Counted from the first letter of the stretch, positions 44,558-53,825 are shown. The stretch: 64,000 bases of DNA from Photobacterium profundum (GCF_003026285.1 NZ_PYOD01000022.1:1-64000), one strand, 5' to 3'. Translations and numbers: made by a program. The notes: generated from the letters alone by a model not told the origin.

Positions 44558-46447
44558 CTATTCGCCTTTTTTCAGCATACCGTGCTTTTTCAAGTAGACC
44601 AGCAACAAAGAGATTGCAGCAGGGGTAATACCTGAAATACGAGAAGCCATACCAATTGTTTCTGGTTTTGCATCGGTTAACTTTGCAATGACTTCATTTG
44701 ATAAGCCTTTGACGATACTGTAATCCAAATCGAAGGGTAATTTTGTGGTTTCATGACGCAGTGACTTTTCAACTTCATCCTTCTGGCGATCAATATAACC
44801 CTGATATTTCACCTGAGTTTCAACTTGCTCACTGGCTTGTGTATCAATATGAGCAGGTGAAAAGTCTTCAAGTTGCGTTAATAATTTATACGTTATCTCA
44901 GGGCGACGTAAAAGATCTTCGCCATTAGCTTCTCGTGCAATCGGTGTTTTAAGGATCTTATTGATTTCATCAACATGATCCGAGTTTGGGTTGATCCAAA
45001 TATCTTTTAAACGCTGACGTTCTTGTTCGATATTTTCAACTTTTTGGTTAAAGCGAGCCCAACGATCATCATCCACTAAACCAAGTTCACGACCGATTTC
45101 AGTTAAACGTAAATCAGCATTGTCTTCACGCAGCAACAAACGGTATTCCGCGCGAGATGTGAACATACGGTACGGTTCTTTGGTACCCATGGTAGACAAG
45201 TCATCAATCAATACACCCATGTAGGCCTGATCACGACGAGGACACCAACCTTCTTTGCCTTGCGACTGAAGGGCTGCATTCATACCGGCAAGTAAACCTT
45301 GTGCAGCCGCTTCTTCGTAGCCGGTTGTACCATTTATTTGACCAGCAAAGAATAAACCGTCGATAAACTTCGTTTCAAATGTTTGCTTTAAATCACGAGG
45401 ATCAAAGAAATCATATTCAATCGCATAACCAGGACGCATGATGGCAGCATTTTCAAAACCATCCATTGAACGCACAATTTGTATCTGAACATCAAACGGT
45501 AAACTGGTTGAAATACCGTTTGGATATAATTCGTGAGTCGTTAACCCTTCTGGTTCAATGAAGATTTGATGACTATTTTTGTCAGCAAAACGCATGACTT
45601 TATCTTCAATTGACGGACAGTAACGCGGGCCGATACCTTCAATTACCCCAGAATACATTGGGCTACGATCTAGATTATTGCGAATAACATCGTGCGTTTT
45701 TTCGTTTGTATAAGTGATATAACATGGGATCTGACGTGGATGATCCGACGTTTTACCCATAAACGAAAAAGTGGGAATTGGATTATCACCGTGCTGCGCT
45801 TGAAGGCGACTAAAATCGACCGTTCGAGCATCAATGCGTGGTGGCGTTCCTGTTTTTAAACGATCAACACGGAAAGGTAACTCACGCAGACGTGATGCCA
45901 GTGCGATCGAAGGTGGATCACCAGCACGACCGCCGCTGTAATTTTCTAATCCAATGTGGATCTTACCACCCAGGAATGTCCCCACGGTTAATACAACCGA
46001 TGTCGCCCGAAATTTTAATCCCATCTCAGTAACGACACCGATAACACGATCATTTTCAACGATCAAATCATCAACAGCTTGTTGAAAAAGCATTAAATTT
46101 GGTTGGTTTTCAAGTGCTTCACGTACAGCGGCTTTGTAAAGTGCGCGGTCTGCTTGTGCACGTGTGGCACGAACAGCTGGACCTTTTGACGAATTTAACG
46201 TTCTAAATTGGATCCCGCCTTTGTCGGTGGCTTTGGCCATTAAACCGCCAAGGGCATCCACTTCTTTAACCAGGTGTCCTTTCCCGATCCCGCCAATTGC
46301 TGGGTTACAAGACATTTGACCTAACGTGTCGATGTTATGTGTCAAAAGTAAGGTTTTTTGTCCCATTCTGGCTGCGGCTAATGCGGCTTCAGTGCCGGCA
46401 TGACCCCCACCAACAACGATGACATCAAAATTTTCCTGGTAAAACAT
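44558..46447 (-). CDS. mnmG: tRNA uridine-5-carboxymethylaminomethyl modification protein MnmG (GidA)
   Basis: MnmG works with MnmE to install cmnm5 groups at U34 of certain tRNAs. It has an N-terminal FAD-binding Rossmann motif, VIVVGGGHAGTEAALAAARMG, of which the core is GGGHAGTEAA at about residues 13-22. The GidA signatures GPRYCPSIEDKVMRF and EEAAAQGLLAGMNAA are also present. It has 629 residues. It is transcribed away from oriC, as in E. coli, and MnmE is encoded just across oriC at 47.5 kb. Confidence 0.97.
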   Translation of the reverse strand: MFYQENFDVIVVGGGHAGTEAALAAARMGQKTLLLTHNIDTLGQMSCNPAIGGIGKGHLVKEVDALGGLMAKATDKGGIQFRTLNSSKGPAVRATRAQADRALYKAAVREALENQPNLMLFQQAVDDLIVENDRVIGVVTEMGLKFRATSVVLTVGTFLGGKIHIGLENYSGGRAGDPPSIALASRLRELPFRVDRLKTGTPPRIDARTVDFSRLQAQHGDNPIPTFSFMGKTSDHPRQIPCYITYTNEKTHDVIRNNLDRSPMYSGVIEGIGPRYCPSIEDKVMRFADKNSHQIFIEPEGLTTHELYPNGISTSLPFDVQIQIVRSMDGFENAAIMRPGYAIEYDFFDPRDLKQTFETKFIDGLFFAGQINGTTGYEEAAAQGLLAGMNAALQSQGKEGWCPRRDQAYMGVLIDDLSTMGTKEPYRMFTSRAEYRLLLREDNADLRLTEIGRELGLVDDDRWARFNQKVENIEQERQRLKDIWINPNSDHVDEINKILKTPIAREANGEDLLRRPEITYKLLTQLEDFSPAHIDTQASEQVETQVKYQGYIDRQKDEVEKSLRHETTKLPFDLDYSIVKGLSNEVIAKLTDAKPETIGMASRISGITPAAISLLLVYLKKHGMLKKGE

Positions 46448-46585
46448 GAAACTACCTCAGGTAATCAAAGAGCCAGTGAGTTACTACGAGCAAAAGGGGG
46501 ATTATTCTATCCTTTTTCTGATGAAGAAAGAATCTTTAGTGAAGATCATTTGATCAGCTCAAAGTGGTTTGCTTATTATATATAA

Positions 46586-46623
46586 GATCTTATTTAGAGA
46601 TCTTCTATTAGATCTATTATTAG
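46586..46623 (+). repeat. oriC duplex-unwinding element: three 13-mers
   Basis: GATCTTATTTAGA (46586-46598), GATCTTCTATTAG (46599-46611) and GATCTATTATTAG (46611-46623) are tandem AT-rich 13-mers. The second and third share one base. This is the DNA-unwinding side of oriC. Confidence 0.9.
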
Positions 46624-46636
46624 GATCGCCCGATCG

Positions 46637-46645
46637 TGTGGATAA
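46637..46645 (+). promoter_or_regulatory. DnaA box R1-like
   Basis: TGTGGATAA is a perfect match to the high-affinity DnaA box and sits 13 bases after the last 13-mer, as R1 does in E. coli. Confidence 0.9.
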
Positions 46646-46742
46646 CCGATAAATGATCCTAATGATCATGGTGTTACTGTAGATCATTAGTTGTGGAGTA
46701 GCTTTGATCATCATAAGGATTAGCTGGGATCAAAACGACTAC

Positions 46743-46751
46743 TTATACACA
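46743..46751 (+). promoter_or_regulatory. DnaA box R2-like
   Basis: TTATACACA matches the consensus TTWTNCACA and has the position of E. coli R2. Confidence 0.85.
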
Positions 46752-46816
46752 GGGGTAGAATGGGGATAAAGTTATTCAATGGATAACTATGGGTTGATCA
46801 CCGTTTAGATCTATAG

Positions 46817-46825
46817 TTATCCACA
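46817..46825 (+). promoter_or_regulatory. DnaA box R4-like
   Basis: TTATCCACA is the perfect consensus DnaA box and marks the mioC-side end of the origin, like R4 in E. coli. Confidence 0.9.
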
Positions 46826-46868
46826 GAAAATAGTTTCAAATCAGCCTAAATATTGGGTAATTTTGAGG

Positions 46869-47321
46869 CTAATTTTTACTACAAAGGTGTTTTTTCCACT
46901 CGACGAACCAACTTTCAGCTGCATCTTCAGGTACAGAGTGTTGTGAAATATCGATATCTAATCGTTCACCAAGCTTCACTGCATAGAGAGAATTCAGTAA
47001 ATTATCGATGTTAATTCCCGCCGCACAGAACGTATCGTAGCTACTATCTCCCAAACCTATTACGCCATATTTCAGGGCTGATAAGTCTGGTTTTTGCGCT
47101 GTGAGCTGATTAATAAAGGGCTGTATATTGTCTGGGAAATCACCCGCTCCATGCGTTGAACAGACTAATAACCAGATTGAATCGGTATTGAGTTCACTCA
47201 AATTAGCGTGATTAACGACTTCAGTACTATGACCATCTTGCTCTAATAGCTCTGATAAATGGTCAGCGACGTACTCAGCGCCACCTAATGTGCTGCCTGT
47301 GATTAAGGTTATATTGCTCAT
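46869..47321 (-). CDS. mioC: Flavodoxin-like protein MioC
   Basis: MioC is an FMN-binding flavodoxin-like protein, in E. coli linked to biotin synthase activity. FMN-binding segments are ITLITGSTLGGAEYVADHL near the N terminus, CSTHGAGDFPDN, and YGVIGLGDSSYDTFC. It has 150 residues, with a GAGGACAG ribosome site. It is transcribed toward oriC, the orientation known from E. coli, where mioC transcription crosses the origin. Confidence 0.95.
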   Translation of the reverse strand: MSNITLITGSTLGGAEYVADHLSELLEQDGHSTEVVNHANLSELNTDSIWLLVCSTHGAGDFPDNIQPFINQLTAQKPDLSALKYGVIGLGDSSYDTFCAAGINIDNLLNSLYAVKLGERLDIDISQHSVPEDAAESWFVEWKKHLCSKN

Positions 47322-47475
47322 ACTGTCCTCTGTATTGGAGATAATGACCTTGATTGTACTGTTTAGTGAGGGAGATAAAAGAGACTAAATGTAGGGAATT
47401 GAGTGAAATAACGTATGGAGAAAAGCATCCACAGGGCAATAAATACCCTATGGACATGATCGGGGTGTGATCGAA

Positions 47476-48843
47476 TTATTTACCAATACAGAAAGAAGTA
47501 AAGATCCTTCCTAGAAGATCATCAGAGGTGAACTCACCAGTGATCTCACTTAAATATTGCTGAGCAAGACGAAGTTCTTCTGCCAGTATTTCGCCAGCCA
47601 TAAAACCTTCTAGCTGTTCTTTACCTATTTCTAAGTGTTGAGCGGCTTGCTCCAGTGCTTCGAGGTGACGACGGCGTGCCATAAAGCCCCCTTCAGTTGT
47701 ACCTGAGAAGCCCATACATTCTTTTAAATGTTCACGTAGGCTATCAACGCCTTCACCTGTAAGGGCAGATAGACGGACAAGTGTAGGGTTGTTGACATGG
47801 CAAATTCCTGCAGCTTCCCCTGTTAATTCCACTTTATTGCGAATAACGGTTAAGCCCATGCTTGCTGGTAGGCGTTCAATAAAATCTGGCCAGATATCTT
47901 TCGGGTCGGTGTCGTTGGTTGTGGTGCCATCGACCATGAACAATACGCGATCTGCCTGTTGAATTTCTTCCCAAGCACGTTCAATACCAATGCGCTCCAC
48001 TTCATCGGATGCTTCACGTAAACCGGCGGTATCGATGATGTGTAATGGCATGCCATCGATATGAATGTGTTCACGTAGTACATCACGTGTTGTACCAGCA
48101 ATATCGGTAACAATTGCGGAATCTTTACCTGATAGTGCATTCAGTAAGCTTGATTTGCCTGCGTTAGGACGACCAGCAATAACAACCTTCATCCCTTCGC
48201 GAATAATTGAACCTTGATTCGCTTCTCGGCGTACAGCTTTAAGAGTATCGATGATGGCATGTAAGTCATTACTTACTTTACCATCAGACAAGAAGTCGAT
48301 TTCTTCTTCTGGAAAGTCGATAGCAGCTTCAACATAAATGCGTAGGTGAATAACGGCTTCCACCAGCTCATTCACTTTGGTTGAAAATACTCCTTGAAGA
48401 GATTTGAAGGCACTTTTAGCCGCTTCTTCTGAACTGGCATCAATTAAGTCTGCAATAGCCTCTGCTTGGGTTAAATCAAGCTTATCGTTCATGAAGGCGC
48501 GTTCAGAGAACTCCCCCGGACGTGCAGGGCGAATGCCATCAAGCTTCAGGATACGGCGAATCATCATATCTATCAGAACAGGGCCGCCGTGTCCTTGTAA
48601 TTCAAGGACGTCTTCACCGGTGAAGGAGTTAGGAGCTTTAAAAAAGAGTGCGATGCCCTGATCCAGAGCGGTGCCATCTTCATTTTTAAAAGGAAGATAT
48701 TCGGCGTAACGCGTTTTTAATTCACGACCAGCAACAGCAAGAGCAACCTCTTTAGCCTTTGGACCTGAAACGCGAATGATGCCTACACCACCTCGACCAG
48801 GAGGTGTAGCTTGAGCAACGATGGTATCTGTATGTTCATTCAT
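47476..48843 (-). CDS. mnmE: tRNA modification GTPase MnmE (TrmE)
   Basis: MnmE is the GTPase partner of MnmG in U34 tRNA modification. The N-terminal tetrahydrofolate-binding domain begins DTIVAQATPPGRGGVGIIRVSG (shown in shortened form: VAQATPPGRGGVGI). The G domain has AGRPNAGKSSLLNALSG, DIAGTTRD and DTAGLREASD. The protein ends with the conserved CIGK, whose cysteine is needed for the reaction. It has 455 residues. Confidence 0.97.
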   Translation of the reverse strand: MNEHTDTIVAQATPPGRGGVGIIRVSGPKAKEVALAVAGRELKTRYAEYLPFKNEDGTALDQGIALFFKAPNSFTGEDVLELQGHGGPVLIDMMIRRILKLDGIRPARPGEFSERAFMNDKLDLTQAEAIADLIDASSEEAAKSAFKSLQGVFSTKVNELVEAVIHLRIYVEAAIDFPEEEIDFLSDGKVSNDLHAIIDTLKAVRREANQGSIIREGMKVVIAGRPNAGKSSLLNALSGKDSAIVTDIAGTTRDVLREHIHIDGMPLHIIDTAGLREASDEVERIGIERAWEEIQQADRVLFMVDGTTTNDTDPKDIWPDFIERLPASMGLTVIRNKVELTGEAAGICHVNNPTLVRLSALTGEGVDSLREHLKECMGFSGTTEGGFMARRRHLEALEQAAQHLEIGKEQLEGFMAGEILAEELRLAQQYLSEITGEFTSDDLLGRIFTSFCIGK

Positions 48844-48980
48844 ATCTTTGGCTTGGCTTAAAAAATTCGCAGTAATTGTAAACAGAGTCGATAGGAAAGC
48901 CTAGTAATTGCTGACTTACCGCATAATGGCAATAGCTTAGAATATAGGTGGAAAGAGGGGATTATGACCAATAGCCCAAT

Positions 48981-49006
48981 AAAAAAGGCGACCCTTAGGT
49001 CGCCTT
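48981..49006 (-). terminator. Rho-independent terminator after yidC
   Basis: AAAGGCGACC (48984-48993) pairs with GGTCGCCTTT (48998-49007) around CTTA, with Ts following on the minus strand. It separates the rpmH-rnpA-yidD-yidC operon from mnmE. Confidence 0.85.
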
Positions 49007-49027
49007 TCAATAACTTAGCTGGTCATG

Positions 49028-50644
49028 CTATTTGGTGTGTAGACCTTTCTTTTCCAGAGAACGATAAATTAACGTTTGCTGGATCAAGGTAACTACGTTC
49101 GATACTAACCAGTATAGAACTAGACCGGATGGGAACCATAAGAAGAAGAATGTGAACATAACAGGCATAAATGTCATGATCTTCTGCTGCATAGGATCCG
49201 TTACAGTTGTCGGGCTCATTTTCTGAATCATGAACATCGACACACCCATTAACAATGGCAGGATGTAGTACGGGTCTTGTGCTGACAAGTCGTGAATCCA
49301 ACCGAAGAACGGTGAGTGGCGCAATTCAACTGATTCCATCAGTGACCAGTACAATGCAATGAAAATTGGCATCTGTAATACAATAGGAAGACAGCCACCC
49401 AACGGGTTAACTTTCTCTTTCTTGTACAGTTCCATCATTTCTTGGCTCATGCGTTGACGATCATCGCCTAGACGCTCACGCATTGCAGTCAGCTTAGGCT
49501 GAAGCATGCGCATTTTAGCCATAGAGGTGTACTGCGCTTTAGTTAGCGGGTACATCGCACCACGAACGATGAAAGTAAGCATCATGATCGCGATACCCCA
49601 GTTACCTACGATGCTCTGAATGAACGACAGTAGTTTATGTAACGGGCTTGCGATAAACCATAACCAACCGTAATCAACTGTTAGGTTTAGATTAGCTGCT
49701 GTTGCTTCCATTTCTTTCTGCAGTTTAGGACCGACCCAAAGTGTAGAAGTAATGGTTTGCTCTGTACCAGCTGCAATTGTTGTGGTTGGTAGACGGACAC
49801 CAATATACCCCTGGCCATTGCTAGCACGAGTAAATAGGTTTGATGCTTCTTCTGAACGAGGAATCCAAGCTGATACGAAGTAGTGTTGCAGCATTGCTGC
49901 CCAGCCATTCGTCGTTGTCATGTTCAGGCTTTTGTCCTGCATGTCATCGAAGCTGTACTTCTTATAGTTGGTTGTATCTGTTGAATATGCGCCACCACGG
50001 TACGTTGGCATCGTAAGGCTACTGCCATCGTCCATCAGGTTCTGGCGGAGCTGTGCATACATTTGTACACTTGCTGCAGAAGCTGATTGGTTATCAATGG
50101 TGTATTCAACATCAACAGCATAGCTGTTGCGTTTAAGAACGAATGTTTTGGTGTATGTAATGCCATCTTTTACGTATGTCATTGGTACACGTAGTTCGTC
50201 TTGACCATCAGCCAGCGTAAAATCTTTTGCTGTTACAGCTAATTGTGCACGACCGTTAGCGGAATCAATACCATTAGCACCGATTAGACCTGACTGTGCA
50301 ATATAGCTGTGACCAGCCTCGTCCTTAAGAAGGATGAATGGGTCAGCTGAATCTAATTCGTTATCGTAAGCTAATAACTTAGCTTCAGTAACATCACCAC
50401 CTAGCGTATCGACAGAAAGAGCCAGTACATCGGTATTGATAGTGATTACGTCTTTAGATGTTGTTTCTTGATCAGGAATTGGTTGACCATCACCTGAATG
50501 TGAAGGGACATCACCACTATTGTTAACTTGTTGCTCTGTACCCTGGCCTTGCGGCTGTGGGCTGTTGTCCATATTCCACTGTTGAAACAGTAGGAAAGAG
50601 ACAAACAGTAGGGCAATTAACAGAATATTGCGTTGGGAATCCAT
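49028..50644 (-). CDS. yidC: Membrane protein insertase YidC
   Basis: YidC inserts and folds inner-membrane proteins, alone or with Sec. It has an N-terminal membrane anchor (NILLIALLFVSFLLFQQW), a large periplasmic beta domain (about residues 60-340), and a conserved C-terminal core with five helices. Core motifs are GNWGIAIMMLTFIVRGAMYPL with the key arginine, and KEKVNPLGGCLPIVLQMPIF. It has 538 residues and follows yidD by two bases. Confidence 0.97.
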   Translation of the reverse strand: MDSQRNILLIALLFVSFLLFQQWNMDNSPQPQGQGTEQQVNNSGDVPSHSGDGQPIPDQETTSKDVITINTDVLALSVDTLGGDVTEAKLLAYDNELDSADPFILLKDEAGHSYIAQSGLIGANGIDSANGRAQLAVTAKDFTLADGQDELRVPMTYVKDGITYTKTFVLKRNSYAVDVEYTIDNQSASAASVQMYAQLRQNLMDDGSSLTMPTYRGGAYSTDTTNYKKYSFDDMQDKSLNMTTTNGWAAMLQHYFVSAWIPRSEEASNLFTRASNGQGYIGVRLPTTTIAAGTEQTITSTLWVGPKLQKEMEATAANLNLTVDYGWLWFIASPLHKLLSFIQSIVGNWGIAIMMLTFIVRGAMYPLTKAQYTSMAKMRMLQPKLTAMRERLGDDRQRMSQEMMELYKKEKVNPLGGCLPIVLQMPIFIALYWSLMESVELRHSPFFGWIHDLSAQDPYYILPLLMGVSMFMIQKMSPTTVTDPMQQKIMTFMPVMFTFFFLWFPSGLVLYWLVSNVVTLIQQTLIYRSLEKKGLHTK

Positions 50645-50646
50645 CG

Positions 50647-50904
50647 TTAATTATCTCTGTCGTTATGCTTGGTTGGCGGAACGGGGTCAAAACCACCGTT
50701 GTTTAAAGGGTGACATCTTAATAGACGTTTCGCCGCGAACCAACAACCTTTTACGACTCCATGCATTTTTATTGCTTCAATAGCATATTGAGAACATGTA
50801 GGAGTAAAACGACAACGAGGTCCAAGTAGCGGACTTATTATCAGTTGGTAAAGGCGGACCAGCCGGATGGCTAGCCACGCGAAGGGCGAGACAGGCGATG
50901 CCAT
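50647..50904 (-). CDS. yidD: Membrane protein insertion efficiency factor YidD
   Basis: YidD is a small amphipathic protein that assists YidC. The family signature RCRFTPTCSQYAIEAIKMHG with its two cysteines is clear, followed by RLLRCHPLNNGGFDPVP. It has 85 residues. Its start overlaps the end of rnpA by 34 bases, which is common for this gene pair. Confidence 0.93.
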   Translation of the reverse strand: MASPVSPFAWLAIRLVRLYQLIISPLLGPRCRFTPTCSQYAIEAIKMHGVVKGCWFAAKRLLRCHPLNNGGFDPVPPTKHNDRDN

Positions 50905-51227
50905 AATTTATCCAACAACTTAAATAACTCTTCGTTGCTCAACTCACTGGCACTTTTCTTTGCAATCACGACGAAATCGTTTGCTGGCAAATCATGTTGC
51001 TTTAAGCGGAAACTTTCTCGAACAATACGTTTGAAATGGTTTCTACCTGGGGCAGTTTTAATTTGTTTTTTGGGAACAGCAAGACCAAGACGAGGATGAT
51101 TGAGGTCGTTAGGACGGGCTAGAATAGTTAAATGAGGAGAGCCAGCACGATGAGCTTGCTGGAAGACTTTTTTATAATGCTCGGGAGTTAACAAACGTAA
51201 CTCCCGAGAGAAGGCTAGCTTATTCAA
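50871..51227 (-). CDS. rnpA: Ribonuclease P protein component
   Basis: RnpA is the protein cofactor of RNase P, which matures the 5' ends of tRNAs. The signature GRNHFKRIVRESFRL (near residue 62) is the RNA-binding RNR motif. The N terminus, FSRELRLLTPEHYKKVFQQ, is typical. It has 118 residues and lies 12 bases after rpmH in the conserved rpmH-rnpA-yidD-yidC order. Confidence 0.96.
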   Translation of the reverse strand: MNKLAFSRELRLLTPEHYKKVFQQAHRAGSPHLTILARPNDLNHPRLGLAVPKKQIKTAPGRNHFKRIVRESFRLKQHDLPANDFVVIAKKSASELSNEELFKLLDKLWHRLSRPSRG

Positions 51228-51239
51228 AATAATCAGAGA

Positions 51240-51374
51240 TTACTTAGAAAGGCGCTTACGGCCTTTTGCACGACGTGCATTGATTGTTGCGCGACCGTTC
51301 TTAGTTGCCATGCGAGCACGAAAGCCGTGGCTGCGCTTGCGCTTTAGAACTGAAGGTTGAAAAGTGCGTTTCAT
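51240..51374 (-). CDS. rpmH: 50S ribosomal protein L34
   Basis: A 44-codon gene on the minus strand encodes a very basic peptide that starts MKRTFQPSVLKRKRSHGFRA and ends INARRAKGRKRLSK. This is L34 without doubt. AAGGTAAT lies upstream of the ATG at 51374. It is the first gene of the rpmH-rnpA-yidD-yidC cluster. Confidence 0.97.
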   Translation of the reverse strand: MKRTFQPSVLKRKRSHGFRARMATKNGRATINARRAKGRKRLSK

Positions 51375-51464
51375 TGGTATTACCTTAAATTAACTGATCA
51401 GTTTTTAAGTTTGTTATTTAGTTTCGGATATAAAAATATCCTCGACCTCTAACAAAGAGGCGGA

Positions 51465-51493
51465 ATTGTAATCACTGACTGCCAAAGAGTCAA
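51465..51493 (-). promoter_or_regulatory. rpmH operon promoter
   Basis: On the minus strand TTGACT (51488-51493) and TACAAT (51465-51470) are separated by 17 bases, about 90 bases upstream of the rpmH start. Confidence 0.8.
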
Positions 51494-51500
51494 TAATTAT

Positions 51501-51520
51501 GCCCATATTGTCGTATGGGC
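51501..51520 (-). terminator. Possible terminator after the amino-acid ABC ATPase gene
   Basis: GCCCATA (51501-51507) pairs with TATGGGC (51514-51520). The stem is good but the following bases (ATAATTATTG on the minus strand) are only partly T-rich. Confidence 0.4.
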
Positions 51521-51526
51521 GGTGAA

Positions 51527-52297
51527 TTATACTTTTTGTGAGCCAGAGCGCAAGGATCCTTCGCTGATCCCGACCTGATTTAAGAACTTTTTTAATCTTG
51601 GATCGTTTGGAGTGGTGAAGATCTGCTCTGGTTTGCCTTGTTCTACGAATTCACCATCGGCCATAAAGATCACTCTATCAGCAACTTCGCGTGCAAATTG
51701 CATTTCGTGAGTAACCACTAACATGGTTTGATGACGAGTTGCCAATTTTTTCATTAATGTAAGCACTTCACCGACCCATTCAGGGTCTAAAGCGGATGTT
51801 GGCTCATCAAATAGCAATAATTCGGCTTCTAATGCCATTGCGCGTCCGATCCCCACTCGTTGCTGCTGACCACCAGAAAGTGCTGCCGGAAAGGCATCTC
51901 CTTTATCACCAAGCCCAATATCATCAAGAATTTGTTGAGCTCGCAGGTAAGCCGTGTCTTTTTTCCAGCCTTTTACGGTGATCAAACCTTCTGCCACGTT
52001 TTGCCGTGCCGTTAAATGAGCAAATAACGCATAATTTTGAAAAACAAAGCCTGTTTTACGTCGTAACGCTAAAATATCGTTCTTTTTGGCTTGAGTTGTA
52101 TCAACCGTCACACCATCAATGGTGATTTTGCCTTGATTCGCGGTTTCCAAAAAATTAATACAGCGCAATAACGTGGATTTTCCGGTACCTGATGGGCCAA
52201 TCACCACCACAATTTCACCTTTGGTGATAGTTAAGTCTAGATCTGAAAAGACGGTGCTATCGCCAAAGCGTTTGGTGAGTTTTTTTATGTCTATCAT
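51527..52297 (-). CDS. Polar amino-acid ABC transporter, ATP-binding protein
   Basis: The 256-residue ABC ATPase of the GlnQ/HisP type has Walker A VIGPSGTGKSTLLRCINFL (near residue 35), the Q-loop FVFQNYALFAHLT, the signature ALSGGQQQRVGIGRAMAL, Walker B LLLFDEPTSALDPEWVGEV, and the switch histidine in LVVTHEMQFAREV. It overlaps the permease gene by four bases (ATGA). Together with the permease and binding protein it forms an uptake system whose substrate is most likely cystine or a related polar amino acid. Confidence 0.93.
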   Translation of the reverse strand: MIDIKKLTKRFGDSTVFSDLDLTITKGEIVVVIGPSGTGKSTLLRCINFLETANQGKITIDGVTVDTTQAKKNDILALRRKTGFVFQNYALFAHLTARQNVAEGLITVKGWKKDTAYLRAQQILDDIGLGDKGDAFPAALSGGQQQRVGIGRAMALEAELLLFDEPTSALDPEWVGEVLTLMKKLATRHQTMLVVTHEMQFAREVADRVIFMADGEFVEQGKPEQIFTTPNDPRLKKFLNQVGISEGSLRSGSQKV

Positions 52298-52965
52298 CGT
52301 ACATACGCCTTATTGAGTTTTGCTTCAGCCCAATTTTGTACTTGCGTTAGTACAAGCACTAATCCCCAATAAATAAAGGCAACAGCCAAGAATGCTTCAA
52401 AAAATTTAAAGCTAGAAGATGCCTCCATTTGTGCTTTTGCCATAATCTCAGCGACCCCAAGCGTGAAGGCGAGTGAGGTTGATTTAATCATATCGATAAA
52501 ATAATTCATTAGAGACGGCAAAGCGATACGAGTAGCTTGCGGTAAAATAATACGGCGCATTGCCTGCATTTCTGTCATGCCAATGGCAAGGCTTGCTTCC
52601 CGTTGGCTGCGATCGACCCCAATAATGGCTGCTCGAATACTTTCTGCCATATAAGCAGCGAAGTGTAAGCTCAATCCGATAACCGATGCACTGAAAGCAT
52701 CTAAACCAATAAATATCGGAAAGACTTGGGGCAAACCGTAATAAAGTAGGAACAGTTGCACAAGCAAGGGGGTTCCGCGAAAGAAACTGATATAAAGCTG
52801 GCTCAGCTGGTTTAATACTGGCAGCTTATAAACTCGTACTAACGCCAACGTTATCGCGATGATTAGTGCAAATCCTAGTCCCCATACTGCCATCGATAGT
52901 GTTGTACCAAGGTACTTCATCAAGATTGGCATCAGAGAAAGCATATAATTGAAATCGAAACCCAT
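52294..52965 (-). CDS. Polar amino-acid ABC transporter, permease
   Basis: The 223-residue inner-membrane protein of the HisM/GlnP type has about five helices. It contains the family loop EASLAIGMTEMQAMRRIILPQA (core: EASLAIGMT and RRIILPQA), which contacts the ATPase. The segment SFFRGTPLLVQLFLLYYGLP is also typical. The ATG at 52965 (MGFDFNYML) is preferred to the GTG at 53007 because the extra residues do not resemble the family. A single permease gene implies a homodimer. Confidence 0.92.
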   Translation of the reverse strand: MGFDFNYMLSLMPILMKYLGTTLSMAVWGLGFALIIAITLALVRVYKLPVLNQLSQLYISFFRGTPLLVQLFLLYYGLPQVFPIFIGLDAFSASVIGLSLHFAAYMAESIRAAIIGVDRSQREASLAIGMTEMQAMRRIILPQATRIALPSLMNYFIDMIKSTSLAFTLGVAEIMAKAQMEASSSFKFFEAFLAVAFIYWGLVLVLTQVQNWAEAKLNKAYVR

Positions 52966-53069
52966 GATGGCTACTTGTCCGTTGATTGTGGATGTTGTCA
53001 GAGACACAAAGACTCACCATTGGTGAGCCTTATTAGCGATAAATGAATTGAAGCTTAACTTTTTACATA

Positions 53070-53825
53070 TTATTTGGTGATATCTGTATCAAACCATTTC
53101 ACTGAAATGTCAGCCAGTGTGCCATCTTCACGCATTGCGTTTAGTGCTGTATTGACCTCATTACGTAGCTTCTCGCCTTTTTCATTTTTCACAAAAGGCC
53201 ACGCATTTTCAATTGTCTCAAATGGTTCACCTGCTAATTCTAGTGGTAAATTCGCTTTTTTAATCAACTCAATTGAAGAAAGGCGATCCATTACAAATGC
53301 ATCGGTACGGCCTAAAGCAACATCGTGCTCGATACCCGCATCGTAGGTTTTGATGTTGATTTGTGCGGCATTATCAAGCTGACGCAATAGCTGTTCGTAA
53401 TTAGAACCTAAGTTGACCCCGACTGTTTTATCTGCAAGATCAGCTGTCGATTTAATATCGTTATTGCCTTTGCGTACTACCAGCTGCGCACCATCAATAA
53501 CGTAAGGTTCAGCAAAAAGGAATTTAGCCTGGCGTTCGGGAGTAATCGTGATTTGGTTTGAAATGGTATCAATACGTCCCGTTTCTAGTAAGCCAAATAA
53601 ACCAGAGAAGCTTGCGGTAACATATTCAACGTTATAATCGTTACGTTTGCCGATTTCATCCCATAAATCGACCTCAAAACCCTGAAGTTGATCCATCTTT
53701 ACAAAAGTAAAAGGGAAATAGCGTCCTGACATACCAACTTTAACATCTGTTGCCGCCATTACTGTTTGGCTTGCCGCTAAAGTTAGTGCTACCGCTGTAA
53801 ATGTTGTCTTTACCCAGCTTTTCAT
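53070..53825 (-). CDS. Periplasmic amino-acid (cystine-type) binding protein
   Basis: This family 3 solute-binding protein of 251 residues has a signal peptide of about 24 residues (FTAVALTLAASQTVMA, then ATD). The mature part has VGMSGRYFPFTFVKM, LQGFEVDLWDEIGKR and GRIDTISNQITITPERQAKF. The SNQITITPER type of segment resembles cystine-binding proteins (TcyA/TcyK). The substrate assignment is inference. It lies 104 bases upstream of the permease and is divergent from dnaA. Confidence 0.9.
   Translation of the reverse strand: MKSWVKTTFTAVALTLAASQTVMAATDVKVGMSGRYFPFTFVKMDQLQGFEVDLWDEIGKRNDYNVEYVTASFSGLFGLLETGRIDTISNQITITPERQAKFLFAEPYVIDGAQLVVRKGNNDIKSTADLADKTVGVNLGSNYEQLLRQLDNAAQINIKTYDAGIEHDVALGRTDAFVMDRLSSIELIKKANLPLELAGEPFETIENAWPFVKNEKGEKLRNEVNTALNAMREDGTLADISVKWFDTDITK

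Larger units (their letters stand above)
46544..46825. other. oriC: Chromosomal replication origin oriC
   Basis: This gene-free region between mnmG and mioC has the layout of E. coli oriC. Three AT-rich 13-mers start at 46586, 46599 and 46611, each beginning GATCT. DnaA boxes follow: TGTGGATAA at 46637-46645 (R1-like), TTATACACA at 46743-46751 (R2-like) and TTATCCACA at 46817-46825 (R4-like), with a weaker AATGGATAA at 46778-46786. I count 14 GATC sites between 46544 and 46811, fitting Dam/SeqA control. Confidence 0.97.

Noticed and set aside
47322..47475. DnaA box in the mioC promoter region (GCATCCACA near 47427)
   Set aside because: It has two mismatches to the consensus and no other support, so it is not listed.
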